NCBI GenBank assembly: GCA_033439265.1
Contig: JAVTVX010000020.1
Coordinates: 191,001-255,000, forward strand
Direction of reading: 5' to 3'
Length of the DNA stretch: 64,000 bases
Origin: Dillenia suffruticosa
Lineage: Eukaryota > Streptophyta > Magnoliopsida > Dilleniales > Dilleniaceae
Made by a program: the position numbers and the translations under genes
The notes under the pieces: model-generated
Seen by the model: only the letters and a program-made list of their open reading frames with translations
What the model was told of the DNA's origin: nothing
Database searches by the model: none
In this document: positions 1 through 11,020 of the stretch, piece after piece
Numbering within the stretch: position 1 is the stretch's first letter
Layout: every line of letters starts with the position of its first letter

Positions 1-568
1 ATAGACATTTTTTCAAAGTTCTTCTCTGGGGCCCTATTGTTTTTATTCTCATTGTGTGCTATGCTCACAAAAACTGTTGTGACCATGAGGTTGTTCAATT
101 GGTAAACAAAGTTTCTTTGCAATGAGATCATATCCTCCTGCTCCCTTCACCTATTGAATGGATGGGGGAGTCACTTTCACGCGTTTGGCGTTCCCTCCTC
201 CATCTCTGTTACTCCTTTTAAACTTCGTAAAACCTATCCACAGAGAGACCTTTCGGTATATAACTTAATCTGCGGCACCATAAGGATAGGGATAATAGAA
301 CCATGATTGGAAAATGTCCCACTTGAGTTGACGATTTACGTGAGTTATTCAATGTCACTGTTCCTTTGTTGAGTTGCTTATGTCCAAAGCAAAAAACAGT
401 TAACTCACGTGACGTGCTGTCTTACTGGCATCTTCTTTCTACATGGATTCGAGACATTGGCAACTTTCCTAGCATAAATGTATTCTGTTTTTTGACTTGG
501 CAATATGCTCCCAGCCAAGCGAAGACCCCCATACCACCCCTATACCAAAACCCAAGTTCACTGAGAGA
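1..568. other. No gene recognised
   Basis: No reading frame, RNA gene or repeat in this stretch resembles a family I know. The only longer open frame (about 366-572) is short and of ordinary composition. It may hold upstream sequence of the broken DC1 gene that follows. Confidence 0.5.
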
Positions 569-1676
569 ATGAGCATGAGCATAAGCAACAAGCCCCTTAG
601 GAAAACAAGAACATTCATGTTGAAAAAGTTTATTTCCACAAGAATAGAGCTTCCGGTTTCAACCTTTACTAATCATCACTCTAGCAACTATGTCCTGAAA
701 AAGTCTCCTTCACTTACAGAGTTTCCAACATCTCCTGAACCCATCATCCAGGGACAAGAAATACTTCACTCGATCCACCCACAGCACCCACTAGTCCAAG
801 TCTGCATGCCGGAACCTTTCACAAGCATGGGTTGCAAGGAGTATGGAGCAGGCACTAGATTTGTATGCCTGCAATGCAACTTTGAGCCGCATGAGTTCTG
901 TGCCTTTGCTCCTGGTCTCAAGTCCCATCCCTTCCACACCCACCACCACCTCAAATTCTGCTCGAAACCAGGTAACAAAAGCCTCATTTTTTTTTTTTTT
1001 TTGGAATCATCCTCCATATCTTACAAACAATTTACACCTATCTACTCACTCATACATTTGTCAATAAGTAGCAGTTGTTTTCTTGTCCAATTATTTGAAG
1101 ATTAACTTTTCCACGTATTCTGGTTTTTGTTTCTGTTTATAATTATTTGCACAATGATTATATATAGCTGGCTCTGTATTACAAATTGCTGTTCAGTTAA
1201 AGGTGGAATGCAAGGGACGAAGTGAACATCTGCAACAAGTCCATAAAAGGGCTCATCTTCCAATGCAGCGCGTGTAGTTTCCAGATGCATCCTTGCTGTG
1301 CAATATTTTCTACTAAGATGTACTTTCCAATTCATCCGCATACACTGATTCTGCTGCCATCCACATCACAGTTAAGTGCTGATTCCATTCTTGCCTGTGG
1401 GGAGTGCAAGAAGAAAAGATCAGGCAAGACATAGCACTGTTCAGTCTGTGATTACCACCTCCGTGCCGTTTGTGCTAAGAACATGGTTAATGGCCTCCAA
1501 GCAAATGTCTTCAGAGACTGGAAAAGCCAAGCTTACTTGGGACTGCTGCTCGCCTTGCATCTCAGGTGGTTATTGAATTTATTGGGGGATTGATTGAAGG
1601 AATTGGAGAAAGCGTTGGAGAAGTTCTAATTTCAAATATTTCCGGAGGGAGGCACACTAAAACAAGACAACAATAG
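569..1676 (+). pseudogene. DC1 (Cys/His-rich C1) domain protein, broken
   Basis: DC1 proteins are plant Cys/His-rich zinc-binding proteins, often linked to stress and hormone signalling. The first exon reads a typical DC1 unit: the HPQHPL motif, then GCKEYGAG, then paired Cys and His (CLQCNFEPHEFC, HPFHTHHHLKFC). A probable intron begins at 972 and ends near 1196-1220. The second exon continues with CNKSIKGLIFQCSACSFQMH, HPHTL and ACGECKKKRSGK. The frame then meets TAG at 1432-1434, exactly where the family usually has an aromatic residue, and continues in the same frame with HCSVCDYHLRAVCAKNMVNG. Near 1520 the frame must slip by one base to reach the conserved tail (GTAARLASQVVIEFIGGLIE), which ends at TAG 1674-1676. 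One nonsense change plus one frameshift make a functional product unlikely. The true start is uncertain, because the residues before the DC1 unit look non-conserved. Confidence 0.8.
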
Positions 1677-2936
1677 GAGGATTCTTGGCGATATCTCCCA
1701 TATTTGATAGCTTATTAGAGGATTGGGTGTTATTATGTTGTGACAACCATTTTTTCTTTCTTTAGCGTTTGCTGTTGGTTGATATATGAAGTAACTTCTT
1801 TCTTTGATGAAAGGTAAACATGGGGAAGGTATCCACAACGCATTACTTAGGCTTCACTAATTCAAGTTATACGTGCCCCACAGGCAACCCAACAGGAAAT
1901 TGAAACTCTCAAATTTGCAGCATCAATTACATATTTGAAAGGAAAAAAGAAAATGGAGGGTGCAGTCCAGGTGACACCATTCCCCCAAGAAGAAGAAATA
2001 TAATGACCACAATATGAAGAAGTCGCTGCAATTAGTAATAGCCAGTCACGCAGCACTCTAAGAGAACCAGTAGATAGTAGTTGAATGGAGCCTGCCTTCA
2101 TTTCAGTTAATGGGTGAAAAAGTCATTGTAAAGGTCAGGGAAAAACTACGAGTAGAGGATGAGAAATTCACTGTATGAGAAAGAGAAGTACAAGGAGGAG
2201 CATTCGATGGATACAAACCAAATGATAACCACAAAATCCTAATACGCAATATATATTTGTATGTACAAAATTAAACAGAATTCCATAATGCATTTTTCTT
2301 TTATATGTCGGTACCGTGAATTTATCATATTAGATCAAACAGAATTCAGATCACCGTACTATAACATTAACTCTTAACCCTTCAGATGATCTCTGCCTAT
2401 CTGCTAGTGGCGTTACATTGTAATCTGCCTCAAACTGAGCTTCAGCTCATCATGAGTATACGTACTTGGCAACAAATAGGCTTAAGTGGGCCATGCTTTA
2501 GGCCACATTATTTCTGCACAGTTTGTTCATCTCTCTCTCTATCTCTCTCTCTCAATCCATTAGACCCCAATTTTTCCCCCAGAACCTATGCAAGTTTTCA
2601 CCCTTAATTACACATTCATTTCTTCACTCAACAGTAAGGAAAAACCCACAACCAAAGTTAATGACTTAATCAAGATGACAACAATTAGGCATATTGGCTT
2701 CAACAGGTGTAAAGACAAAAATATATTTATATAATATAATATAAAATCATCATACTTTGTGACTTAGTTACCCTATCCAAAAGATGTCCAAATAAAAGAA
2801 AACAATGATTACCATAAAAAAGTGCAGAAACAATTTATCTAACCGTCTATAGTACAATCGACCCGTCTCAAGCTGTTATACCCAGCAGTACTAGCATCTT
2901 CAAATTATGTGTCAATTATTTTGGGGCCCTTAGCAA
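1677..2936. other. Intergenic, no gene recognised
   Basis: Nothing here resembles a gene. The stretch is AT-rich toward 2240-2350 and 2700-2830 and carries a short CT-repeat at about 2531-2553. The open frames on both strands lack family signatures. Confidence 0.5.
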
Positions 2937-3655
2937 CTAATGGCTGTGCCTGTGATCATTAATCTGCTTTAGCCTTTCCAATTCCATCGCCACTTCCATC
3001 ATCGTTGGCATTTCATGCCCCGTCAATCTCAAGTATCTCCTCGCTCTCTTGGCTACTTCTCCGAGTTGCTTGGTACTCCCTTCAACCTCCTGGAGGACTT
3101 GACTGTCCAGAATGTCAAGTACCCAGTTTTCATCAAAACGAGAAATGAAATGCATAGCGAGATTTCTCTGTTCTGGTCTTTAAAATGAAATTGCCTTCTT
3201 CCCCGTTAGCGGCTTCAGGAGTACTACAAAGCTATAAATGTCGCTCTTCACAGTCAATTGGCTGCTTAGAAAATATATGGATCCAAGTATCCCAATGTCC
3301 CTTGCACCAAAGTACTCAGCTGAGTTAGATCCATAGGCAACAATCTTGAAGCCCCAAAGTCTGAGACCTTGGCTCTTAGGTTTTGGTCCAAGAGAATGTT
3401 GGCAGACTCGATGTCTCTGTGAATAATGGGAGGAGAGGCTGCAGAGTGCTAATAGGCAATTGCTGATGCTCTTTCTGAAGCTATTCTTAGCCTGAGCTCC
3501 CAAGAAGAAGAGGAGGTTATGCCTCTCGTGAATGTGATCGTAAAGGGTACCGTTGGTAATGAACTCATAGACCAATAGAGGAACTTCTGTTTCCACACAG
3601 CACCCTAATATCTTTACCACGTTCTTGTGGTTAATTTGGGATTGTAATTTGGATT
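2937..3655 (-). pseudogene. WAK-like kinase, 3' (kinase) fragment, broken
   Basis: On the minus strand the sequence reads the middle and end of a wall-associated-kinase catalytic domain. It starts at [13 protein letters not shown], passes [17 protein letters not shown], then frameshifts repeatedly. The HRD region (IHRDIE-like) and the activation segment are recognisable only in other frames. [16 protein letters not shown] stands where intact paralogues have the [16 protein letters not shown] type. The last frame (3155-2937) holds the kinase C-lobe (VAKRARRYLRLTGHEMPTMM and EVAMELERL). The ATP-binding half is absent: the similarity stops abruptly near 3655. This piece and the ectodomain piece at 8649-9250 have the same strand and the correct relative order, so they look like one gene split by the copia element between them. 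The intact paralogue at 11.0-13.5 kb gave the comparison. Confidence 0.8.
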
Positions 3656-3859
3656 TTCACATTCGTCAATATCTTGAAATTGCAATTGCCTTTTTCCCAA
3701 AGAAAAGAAGGAATAATTTTATAACTAGGAAGCAAAACCAAAGCCAAGGAGTAGCACGTGGCTAGTGCGAGAACACCACTCACCTTGGCAGCCTTGAGGC
3801 AGAAAAGGATTCCCTTGATAGCCTTGAGAGCAGTGGCCGAGGTGTCCCCGGCCATTCGT
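3656..3859 (-). other. Unassigned exon-like sequence beside the copia element
   Basis: The minus strand holds an ATG (3855) in a plausible start context, 24 codons beginning MAGDTSATALKAIKG, and then AAG followed by GTGAGT, a textbook splice donor. It lies exactly between the truncated WAK kinase fragment and the copia 5' LTR and does not resemble any part of a WAK gene. It may be a fragment brought in by an earlier rearrangement. I do not recognise the family. Confidence 0.3.
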
Positions 3860-4211
3860 TGCGCAAAGAATGTTACCCAACGAATATTGATATTTTTAAA
3901 TTAAATTTTTTTTTAACATTTTCAAATCAAAGAATATTAACATTAGCCAATTGAAGAAGTACTGAAAATTTTTAAATTGAAATAATATTAAAAATATTAA
4001 CTTTTCAAAATTTCAATATTATAATTATTTTTACTAATTTTGTAAATATTTTATTTAATTTTATCTTTTATATTTTAAAATTTATCCTTATAAATCACAC
4101 TATAAATAGGATTTTTATATATTTTATTGTATATACAATATATGAGTCATTTTTTCTCAACTTGTTTTCTTTATTCCTTTTTTTTTTTGTTTTATCTTAC
4201 TTTTTCCAACA
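3860..4211 (+). repeat. 5' LTR of copia element 1
   Basis: It begins TGCGCAAAGAAT and ends CCAACA immediately before the primer-binding site. It aligns along most of its length with the copy at 8338-8648, sharing blocks such as TTTCAATATTATAATTATT and AATCACACTATAAATA; the latter probably contains the TATA box. The copies differ by many substitutions and indels, indicating an old insertion. The exact left border is inferred from the alignment. Confidence 0.75.
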
Positions 4212-7200
4212 TGGTATCATAATACTAGATGTTCGATCCGATTTTCTTTTTGCTCTTCTCATCAATTAGACAGTTTTTGCCTAGTTATGGAGAATTTAGA
4301 TATTTCTCATTATATTTTTGTTGTATTTGATGAATACAATTATCAAACATGGTTTCAAGGAATGAGAAGCTTCCTTAAGGGAAAGAGATTATGGTGTTAT
4401 GTTATAGGAGAAGTCGAATTGCTCATGAAATCCAATGATGAATCAGATGGTGATTTACTAACTGCCTTAAAGATTGGGATAGCAAAAATCACAAAATCTT
4501 CATTTGGTTTCGTAACACATCCGCACCTTCTATTCATTTGCTATTTAGTCGTTTTAAGACAGTTAAAAAAGTTTGGGATTTTCTTGCAAATTGCTACACT
4601 ACATCAGATTTGACTCATCAATATCAATTGCTCACCGAACTTCACTCTTTGCAACATAAATGAGATCAGTCAATCAATGATTTTCTTGCTTGTATGCAGT
4701 CAGTATGGGATCAATTTGCTCTCTCTAAACCCCATTGGTAGTGTACAACTGATGCTAGCAAATATACAATATATCATATCAAAGACGTTTAGTCCAATTT
4801 CTTATAGCTTTAACATCAGATTTTGAGTCTGTTAAAACTCATATGCTTCATCGACATCCTCTTCCTACAATTGAAAATACAGTTTCTCAGTTAATATCAA
4901 AAGAAACTGCCTGAGATTACTAAAACCTCAATATAGTGATGTTGTGTTGACCACTAACACTCGAGTACCAAAGATTCTAAATTTCTATCACAACTGTCAA
5001 AAGCCAAGTCATATCCTTCCTAGTTATCCCACTATTGAATGTCTATTCTGCAAGAAATAAAGACATATTTCTAGTCGGTACCTTGTTAATCCTATGATTG
5101 AATGTCAATATTGCAAAGAGAATGGTCATCTTATTGAGAATTGCTCAAAGAAAGTCATTCAATCCCAAAATCATTCTGCTGTTTGTTCTCGACATATCTC
5201 ACAGTGTGCTGTTGTTGCTCATATTGAAGATTCAGCCACTATCGCCTCTTCTGCTCAACCTACTATATCTTTTGGTGATCTTCAAACTCTCTCACAATAT
5301 GTTCTTTCTTCTGGTGATCACAACCATATTGTACTCTCTATCGTATCGGTACCTCTCCTTGGTTTTTTGACTTTGTTTATTCTAGCCATATGACCCATAA
5401 TTCTCACACTTTTACTTCTTTATCGACTTTTATCACACCACCTATGATTTATACAACCGATAGTTCTACCAATCCAATAACTCATATTGGTCATCTTTTC
5501 AACTTTTTCTTAGATTTACTAAATACATTTTTTATCCTTACACTCACCTTAAATCTTATCTCTATTGATCAATTATGTGAACTTGTATTTGATATAATAT
5601 TCACTTTTACTGGATGTTGCGTGCAAAATCCTCAGGTGAGAAATATTTTTGGGAGAAACCGTAAGGTTGAACGTCTATATGAGCTCACTTCTCTTCATAT
5701 TCCTATTACTCATTTCTCACTATATTGTGCTGTCACTGTTCCTTCCTCTTTTCACTTATGGCATTTTCGTCTGTGTCATCTATCTCTTAATAAACTTCTT
5801 CTTTTTTTTACTTATTCGGGTTCACTAGATTCTGTTACCGATGAATCTCTTTAATGTATTTTGAGTCAAACTACAAAATAATCTGCTTTATCCTTTAATA
5901 CAAATGTTTCTATTTCTAGTATCCCCTTTGATCTTATTCACAAAATACTTAGTTGTGTTTATTGATGACTACTCTCATTTTACATGGATTTATTTGATGA
6001 GAAACCGCTTAGAGTTACCTCAAATTTATCAAAACTTTGCATCAATGATTCAAACTCAATTCTCTCATACCATCAAAATCTTACGCACTGATAATGTATT
6101 AGAATATCTTGAGTCTACTCTTAATATGTTTCTTAAGCAGTATGGAACCATTGTCCAACGTTTTTATCCATGTACTTCCTAACAAAATGGTGGAGTAGAA
6201 TGAAAATATCATTACATTTTTTACATAACTCAGTTTTTATTTTTCTCTACAACTTGTCCAACACAATTTTGGGATGAGACAGCTATTATAGTTGTATATG
6301 TCATCAATAGAATATTTTCTTCTACAATCTCTAGCATCTCTTCTTATGAGTGGTTATATGACTTCCTACCCGTTTATATCTCTCTTAAAATTTTTGGATG
6401 TGTTTGTTTTGTGTTACTTCAACCCTATGAGCATAATAAGTTAAAACCTCGAACACGATTATATTGTTTCCTAGGATATGGCATTGAACACCAATAATAT
6501 AGATATTGGGATCCTGTCTTTAATCGTGTTTGAGTCATGTCATTTTCTAGGAAAATATCATATTTTCTTCCCTTTCCCATTTTCATACCACCTCTCTATT
6601 ACTTAATAATCTATCTCCTAATTTATTTTCTTCTAGTTCTGATACATGTTCAAATATTTCAACTTTTACGGCTTCTCCTTCAGTGGAAGGAGGTGTAGGT
6701 CCATTATTTGGGAGAGGATCTGAAGGAGATGATAAATTATCTTCCTATTCGTCTTCTTAATTATTATTGTTATTCTACAATCTCCTCTTCACATGAGCCC
6801 CAATCTTAACGAGAGAGTGGTACTAATCCTCTTTGGTAGCAAGCCATGCAAGAAGAACTTCAAGATTTAGAGAACACACATAATTGAGATTTAGTTGATC
6901 TTACTAAAAACAAAACTTTTATAGGATGTAAGTGAATTTATAAAATTAATACCCACTTAGATGAGATTATTGAATGATACAAGACTCGACTAGTTGCAAA
7001 GAGATTCACATAGGAATATGGTATTGACTATGAAAAAACATTTACCCCTGTTGATGATCTTACTTTTGTGCATAGTTTGTTTGTTGTTGCTGTAGCTAAA
7101 CAATGGCCCTTGTATCAAATGGATGTTAAAAATATTTTTCTCAATAGAGTTCTGAAAAGAAGAAGTTTATATGAATCCACCTTCGAGTTATTCACATCTT

Positions 7201-8337
7201 GCCAATAAAATCTATCGTCTTCATCAAGCTTTATATGGCCTAAAACAGGCTCCCTATGCCTGGTTTTCTACTTTCAGTAGTACTGTTAATGATTTTGGAT
7301 TCTCTCAAAATGCTTATGATTCTGCCATCTTCATTCAGCAAGCTCATCATGGTACTGTTTAACTTCTTTTTTACGTTAATAACATGATCACCATTGGAAG
7401 CGATAGTGCTATAATCTTTAAATTCAAATATTTTCTTTGCAGCAAATTTGAAATGAATGATCTCGAACATCTTAGTTATTTCTTGGGTTGGAATTTATTC
7501 TTACATCTTCTGGTTATTACTTGTCTCAGGCAAAATATATCTCTGACCTTCTTTCCCGTTCAGGCATTTTAAATAATAAAATTGTTTCCACTCATCTTGA
7601 ACATAATGTAAAACTTTCTCATACAGATGGCACTTTTCTTTTTGATCCTATCCTATATCAACAATTAGTGGGCAACCTTATTTATCTTATTACTACTCAT
7701 CCCGATATCTCTTATACCATTCACATTGTTAGTAAATTTATGGTTGTACCACGATATCCTCATTCTATTGTCATTCTATGGATTTTTCGTTACTTTAAAG
7801 ACACCTTATTTCATGGATTTCACTTTTCTGCCTCATCCTCTTTATAGCTATGTGCTTGTTGCGATGTTAATTGGGTTGGTAATCCTACTGATTGATGGTC
7901 AACAACTGGCTATTATATTTTTGTTGGTAATTCTTTAATCTTCTAGCGTAGTAAGAAATAAATTTTTACAACTTGCTCTGGTATAGAGGCAAAGTATCGT
8001 GCCCTTGCTGATACTACAGCAGAATTATTATGGCTTCAGAGGTTTCTTTGTGATATTGGTATACCTACTTTTTCTCCAACTCCTCTATATTATGATAATC
8101 AAAGTGTCATTCAAATTACTTATAGTGATATCTTTCATGAACGAACTAAATACATTGAGATTGATTGTCATTTTATTCGTCAACATATAACTAATTGTGA
8201 TGTTCAATTATTTTTTCTTCGCTTTGATAACTAATCTACTGATCTCTTTATCAAAACTCTTCTTTCTAGAAGTAATGATGACCTACTACACAAACTCAAG
8301 ATAACTTCACTACTCCCATCTTGAGTTTGAGAGAGGG

Positions 8338-8648
8338 TGCAAAGAATATTGTGTAAAAAATATTGACATTCCTAAATTAAAGAAATTTTGGAGATAATTG
8401 AAAAAGTTTTGAAAATTTTTAAATTGAAGAAATTTTGAGAATATTGACTTTTTCAAAATTTCAATATTATAATTATTCTTATCAATTTTGTAAATATTTT
8501 TTTTATTCTAACATTTTATATTTTAGGGTTAATTTCATGAAATCACACTATAAATATGATTTTTATATAACCTATTGTATATACAACACGAGTAATTTTC
8601 TCTTGGTTTGTTTTCTTCATTTTCTCTATTTTTCTGTTTTTTCGAGCA
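8338..8648 (+). repeat. 3' LTR of copia element 1
   Basis: It begins TGCAAAGAATATTG right after the purine-rich tract and matches the 5' LTR. Its last 20-30 bases align poorly, and the end could be either CGAGCA at 8648 or the T-run at 8640. It is about 40 bases shorter than the 5' copy. Confidence 0.7.
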
Positions 8649-9250
8649 GACGGTACTTGGTCCACAGGCAGTTGTGTTTTGAAGGGCATCTTCACAACTC
8701 TCCTTGCCTGCTACCCAGTCCAGCACTACGAGGACCCTGCTCATATTTTGGTATTAAGTCCGGTGCTAATGGTTTTTTTATTTGAGAGCCCAGAAACGGA
8801 GAAGCTGAACCAAACCTGCTGCGCAAGAAAAGCAAATCTACAAGGGTCGAATTCCTAGGCCATGCTGTGATTGTAGAAAGTCCCTAAATCGACATTTAGT
8901 GTCCTCGGTCCCTTTAGTATGGAAGTCTGGCAGCAACCTATCCTAAAACAGGACCCTTCTGCAAAGTTGTTGGTGTTTGCACAGAGCGATACACACTCTG
9001 GAAAGGACTGCCTTCAGCGTCAGCCATAAAAGCGCGAGTATCACAACCTACGCCTGTGAATTTGTTTGGGTGTGGGAGAAGGCATAAGAGTTGCCGATTG
9101 TGACTGAGTGGTTGAATTGATCAGAGCTCGCTGACTTGTTGTAGCAGTGGTAGGCTGAAGACTATGTCAGACAAGAATTAAACAAGAATTACCTCTCCTC
9201 TGATGTTCACAATGCAGTGGATTTGGATCAAACGCAATTGAATCACGCGC
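8649..9250 (-). pseudogene. WAK-like kinase, 5' (ectodomain) fragment, broken
   Basis: The minus strand carries WAK extracellular-domain pieces in several frames. From 5' to 3' of the gene these are HCYNKSASSDQFNHS, then NKFTGVGCDTRAFM (the conserved NKFTxxGCDT block), a degraded GSC..GCCQTS block with an in-frame stop, and LVVLDWVAGKESCEDA followed by LQNTTACGPSTVC, matching the [15 protein letters not shown] region of the intact paralogue. The sequence ends at the copia 3' LTR before the EGF module. Several frameshifts and stops are present. The upstream limit near 9250 is soft, because similarity fades and no start codon was found. This is the missing front part of the fragment at 2937-3655. 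Confidence 0.75.
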
Positions 9251-11020
9251 TCCTGGTTGGTGTGAAATCACAGTCAAGTCACAAACCAAGTCCTTTGATG
9301 AATTCCTTGGAGTGAATGTGGCAGAAGAAACAACACACACGCTCTGTTTCGTGTGTCTGAAAAAGGGGAAAACAGAGACTCAAAGCTCTGTTTCAAGCTC
9401 GAGTTCTCTCTCTCTTTCCTCTGTTTCTCTCTCTCTCTCGTGTTTGTTCCTCGTTCACCCACACGCTAGGAATTGGGTTGGCCCATCATGGGCGTCCACC
9501 CACGTTGACCCTTTCTCTCTCTTCCAACATAGGCCACCCATAATGCCACATTCATTTGGCCCTCCAATGATATGTTCAGAATTGGTAAAGTTTTGTTGTA
9601 TGCTCCCAGCGATAACAAGGGAGGGTCATGGGACTCGTCAAAGATTAGTTGGTGTGCAGACCAATTCCAAATGGACAAGGGATGCTAACGTTGCCGCACT
9701 TTTCAGGGCATCCTGGCTTAGTGACCGCACGAACAGGCCTACAGGCTGCATCTGCAACTGCAACTGCAACATGCATCAGCAACAAGAAAAGATGAGGCAA
9801 CACATACCCCAGCTGCATGGCTTTCTTTCGCCTCCTTAACTATTACCTTCTTTTTCCTTGTTCTTGTGTTTATAGCTAGGCAGTGAACTTGGTTTTTGAT
9901 GCCATCCTCATTCTTAATTTCAATTTTTTTTTTTTTTTTTGGGTTACTACTCCAAAGGATCCAGCTGGTACATTTATTATTATTTTTTAAATTTCAAAAT
10001 CTCTAATCCCCTCAGGGATCAAGTGAAATCTCCAAGCAGTGGCAACCGGTAACATTCTATGAAGGTCACAGCCGCCCAGCGTGTGGGGATCTTGGTATAG
10101 CCAAAAAAGTACGAGACAAACACGTTGTTTATAATATGGTATATATGTTAGGCCCGCTAACTCATGACCATGAGACACAAACAAAATTAGTGCTCGACTT
10201 TTGTATGGTTACATTTGGTTCCTTCAAACCCCCCGCCCCAAAAAAAAATATTAATAAAAAGGAGCTCTCTCATAAGCGAAAGCATAAAATAGCAAAACAA
10301 TGTCCCGGTATAAAATGTTAATGAGAAAAAAAAAGAAAGAAATGTGAAGAAAGAAAATGGGATCGCCCTCAATTAGATATGCTTACAGATAATATACGAA
10401 GTATGACAAATCACCAAGTAAGAATAAAACAACGACAAAATTTTACTAATATCAATTAGTTTAATAAGTAAAATTGCTTAAAATGTCCTCTAAAATTAAA
10501 TTTTATTGGCATCAAGGGGTGGGGATTTTATATGTAGGAAGAAAACTATCTCTATTCACGGTTCAGTCCTGTCTTAAAAAAGGGAAAAAAAAAATGACAT
10601 GACGAAGATTTTCTTCTTTGCAAAAAAAATACCGAGTACAGGATTTGGTGGAGCCTTTTCTTTGCTAGTTGTTTGCTTTTCTCTGATTGGGCTAACCCAA
10701 AGCAAATAGAGGCATCCGTCCCCTAAGCTGACTTGCCCCAGTAGTTATAGGTCAAATAGGCGTACTACAGCCCTTTAAATAAATTAAGGAACAAAAAGAA
10801 AAAACAAAAAACAAGATTAGGTGAGGGCGAGGGCGAGGGAATGACTACGCGCGATAATTTCATGAACCGCACCAATGTCGATACAGTCAATAATTTTATT
10901 CGTTGAGATGTGTTGAAAATGGGTGAGGATATCTTGAAAGTTTTGAGGGGGCAAATTTATACAATATTAGACAATAATTTCAGGAACACAATCTCTGGTG
11001 GACAGCATGACATTAAGTAT
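9251..11020. other. Intergenic, no gene recognised
   Basis: The stretch contains a CT-rich segment (about 9404-9445) and AT-rich low-complexity sequence (10.3-10.6 kb). The open frame 9312-9839 (+) has low-complexity serine/leucine runs and no family signature, so I do not call it. The end nearest 11021 is probably the 3' untranslated region of the WAK-like gene. Confidence 0.5.

Larger units (their letters stand above)
3860..8648 (+). mobile_element. Ty1/copia LTR retrotransposon, old and inactive
   Basis: Two AT-rich direct repeats flank a copia-type body with domains in the order gag, protease, integrase, reverse transcriptase, RNase H. A primer-binding site resembling the initiator-tRNA-Met site (TGGTATCAT, 4212-4220) directly follows the 5' LTR. 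A polypurine tract (about 8323-8337) directly precedes the 3' LTR. Gag starts near 4287 and has a CX2CX4HX4C knuckle (CQYCKENGHLIENC, from about 5103). The protease motif D-S/T-G reads D-F-V near 5372. Integrase core similarity lies at about 5940-6240, reverse transcriptase at about 6860-7480 and RNase H at about 7980-8240. Many stops and frameshifts break every domain. No perfect target duplication is visible; the best candidate is TTCGT (3855-3859) against TTCGA (8641-8645), which would move the 3' border. It sits inside a dead WAK gene in the opposite orientation. Confidence 0.88.

Noticed and set aside
9312..9839. 175-residue plus-strand frame
   Set aside because: Serine/leucine low-complexity stretch from CT-rich DNA, no conserved motif, next to a pseudogene remnant.
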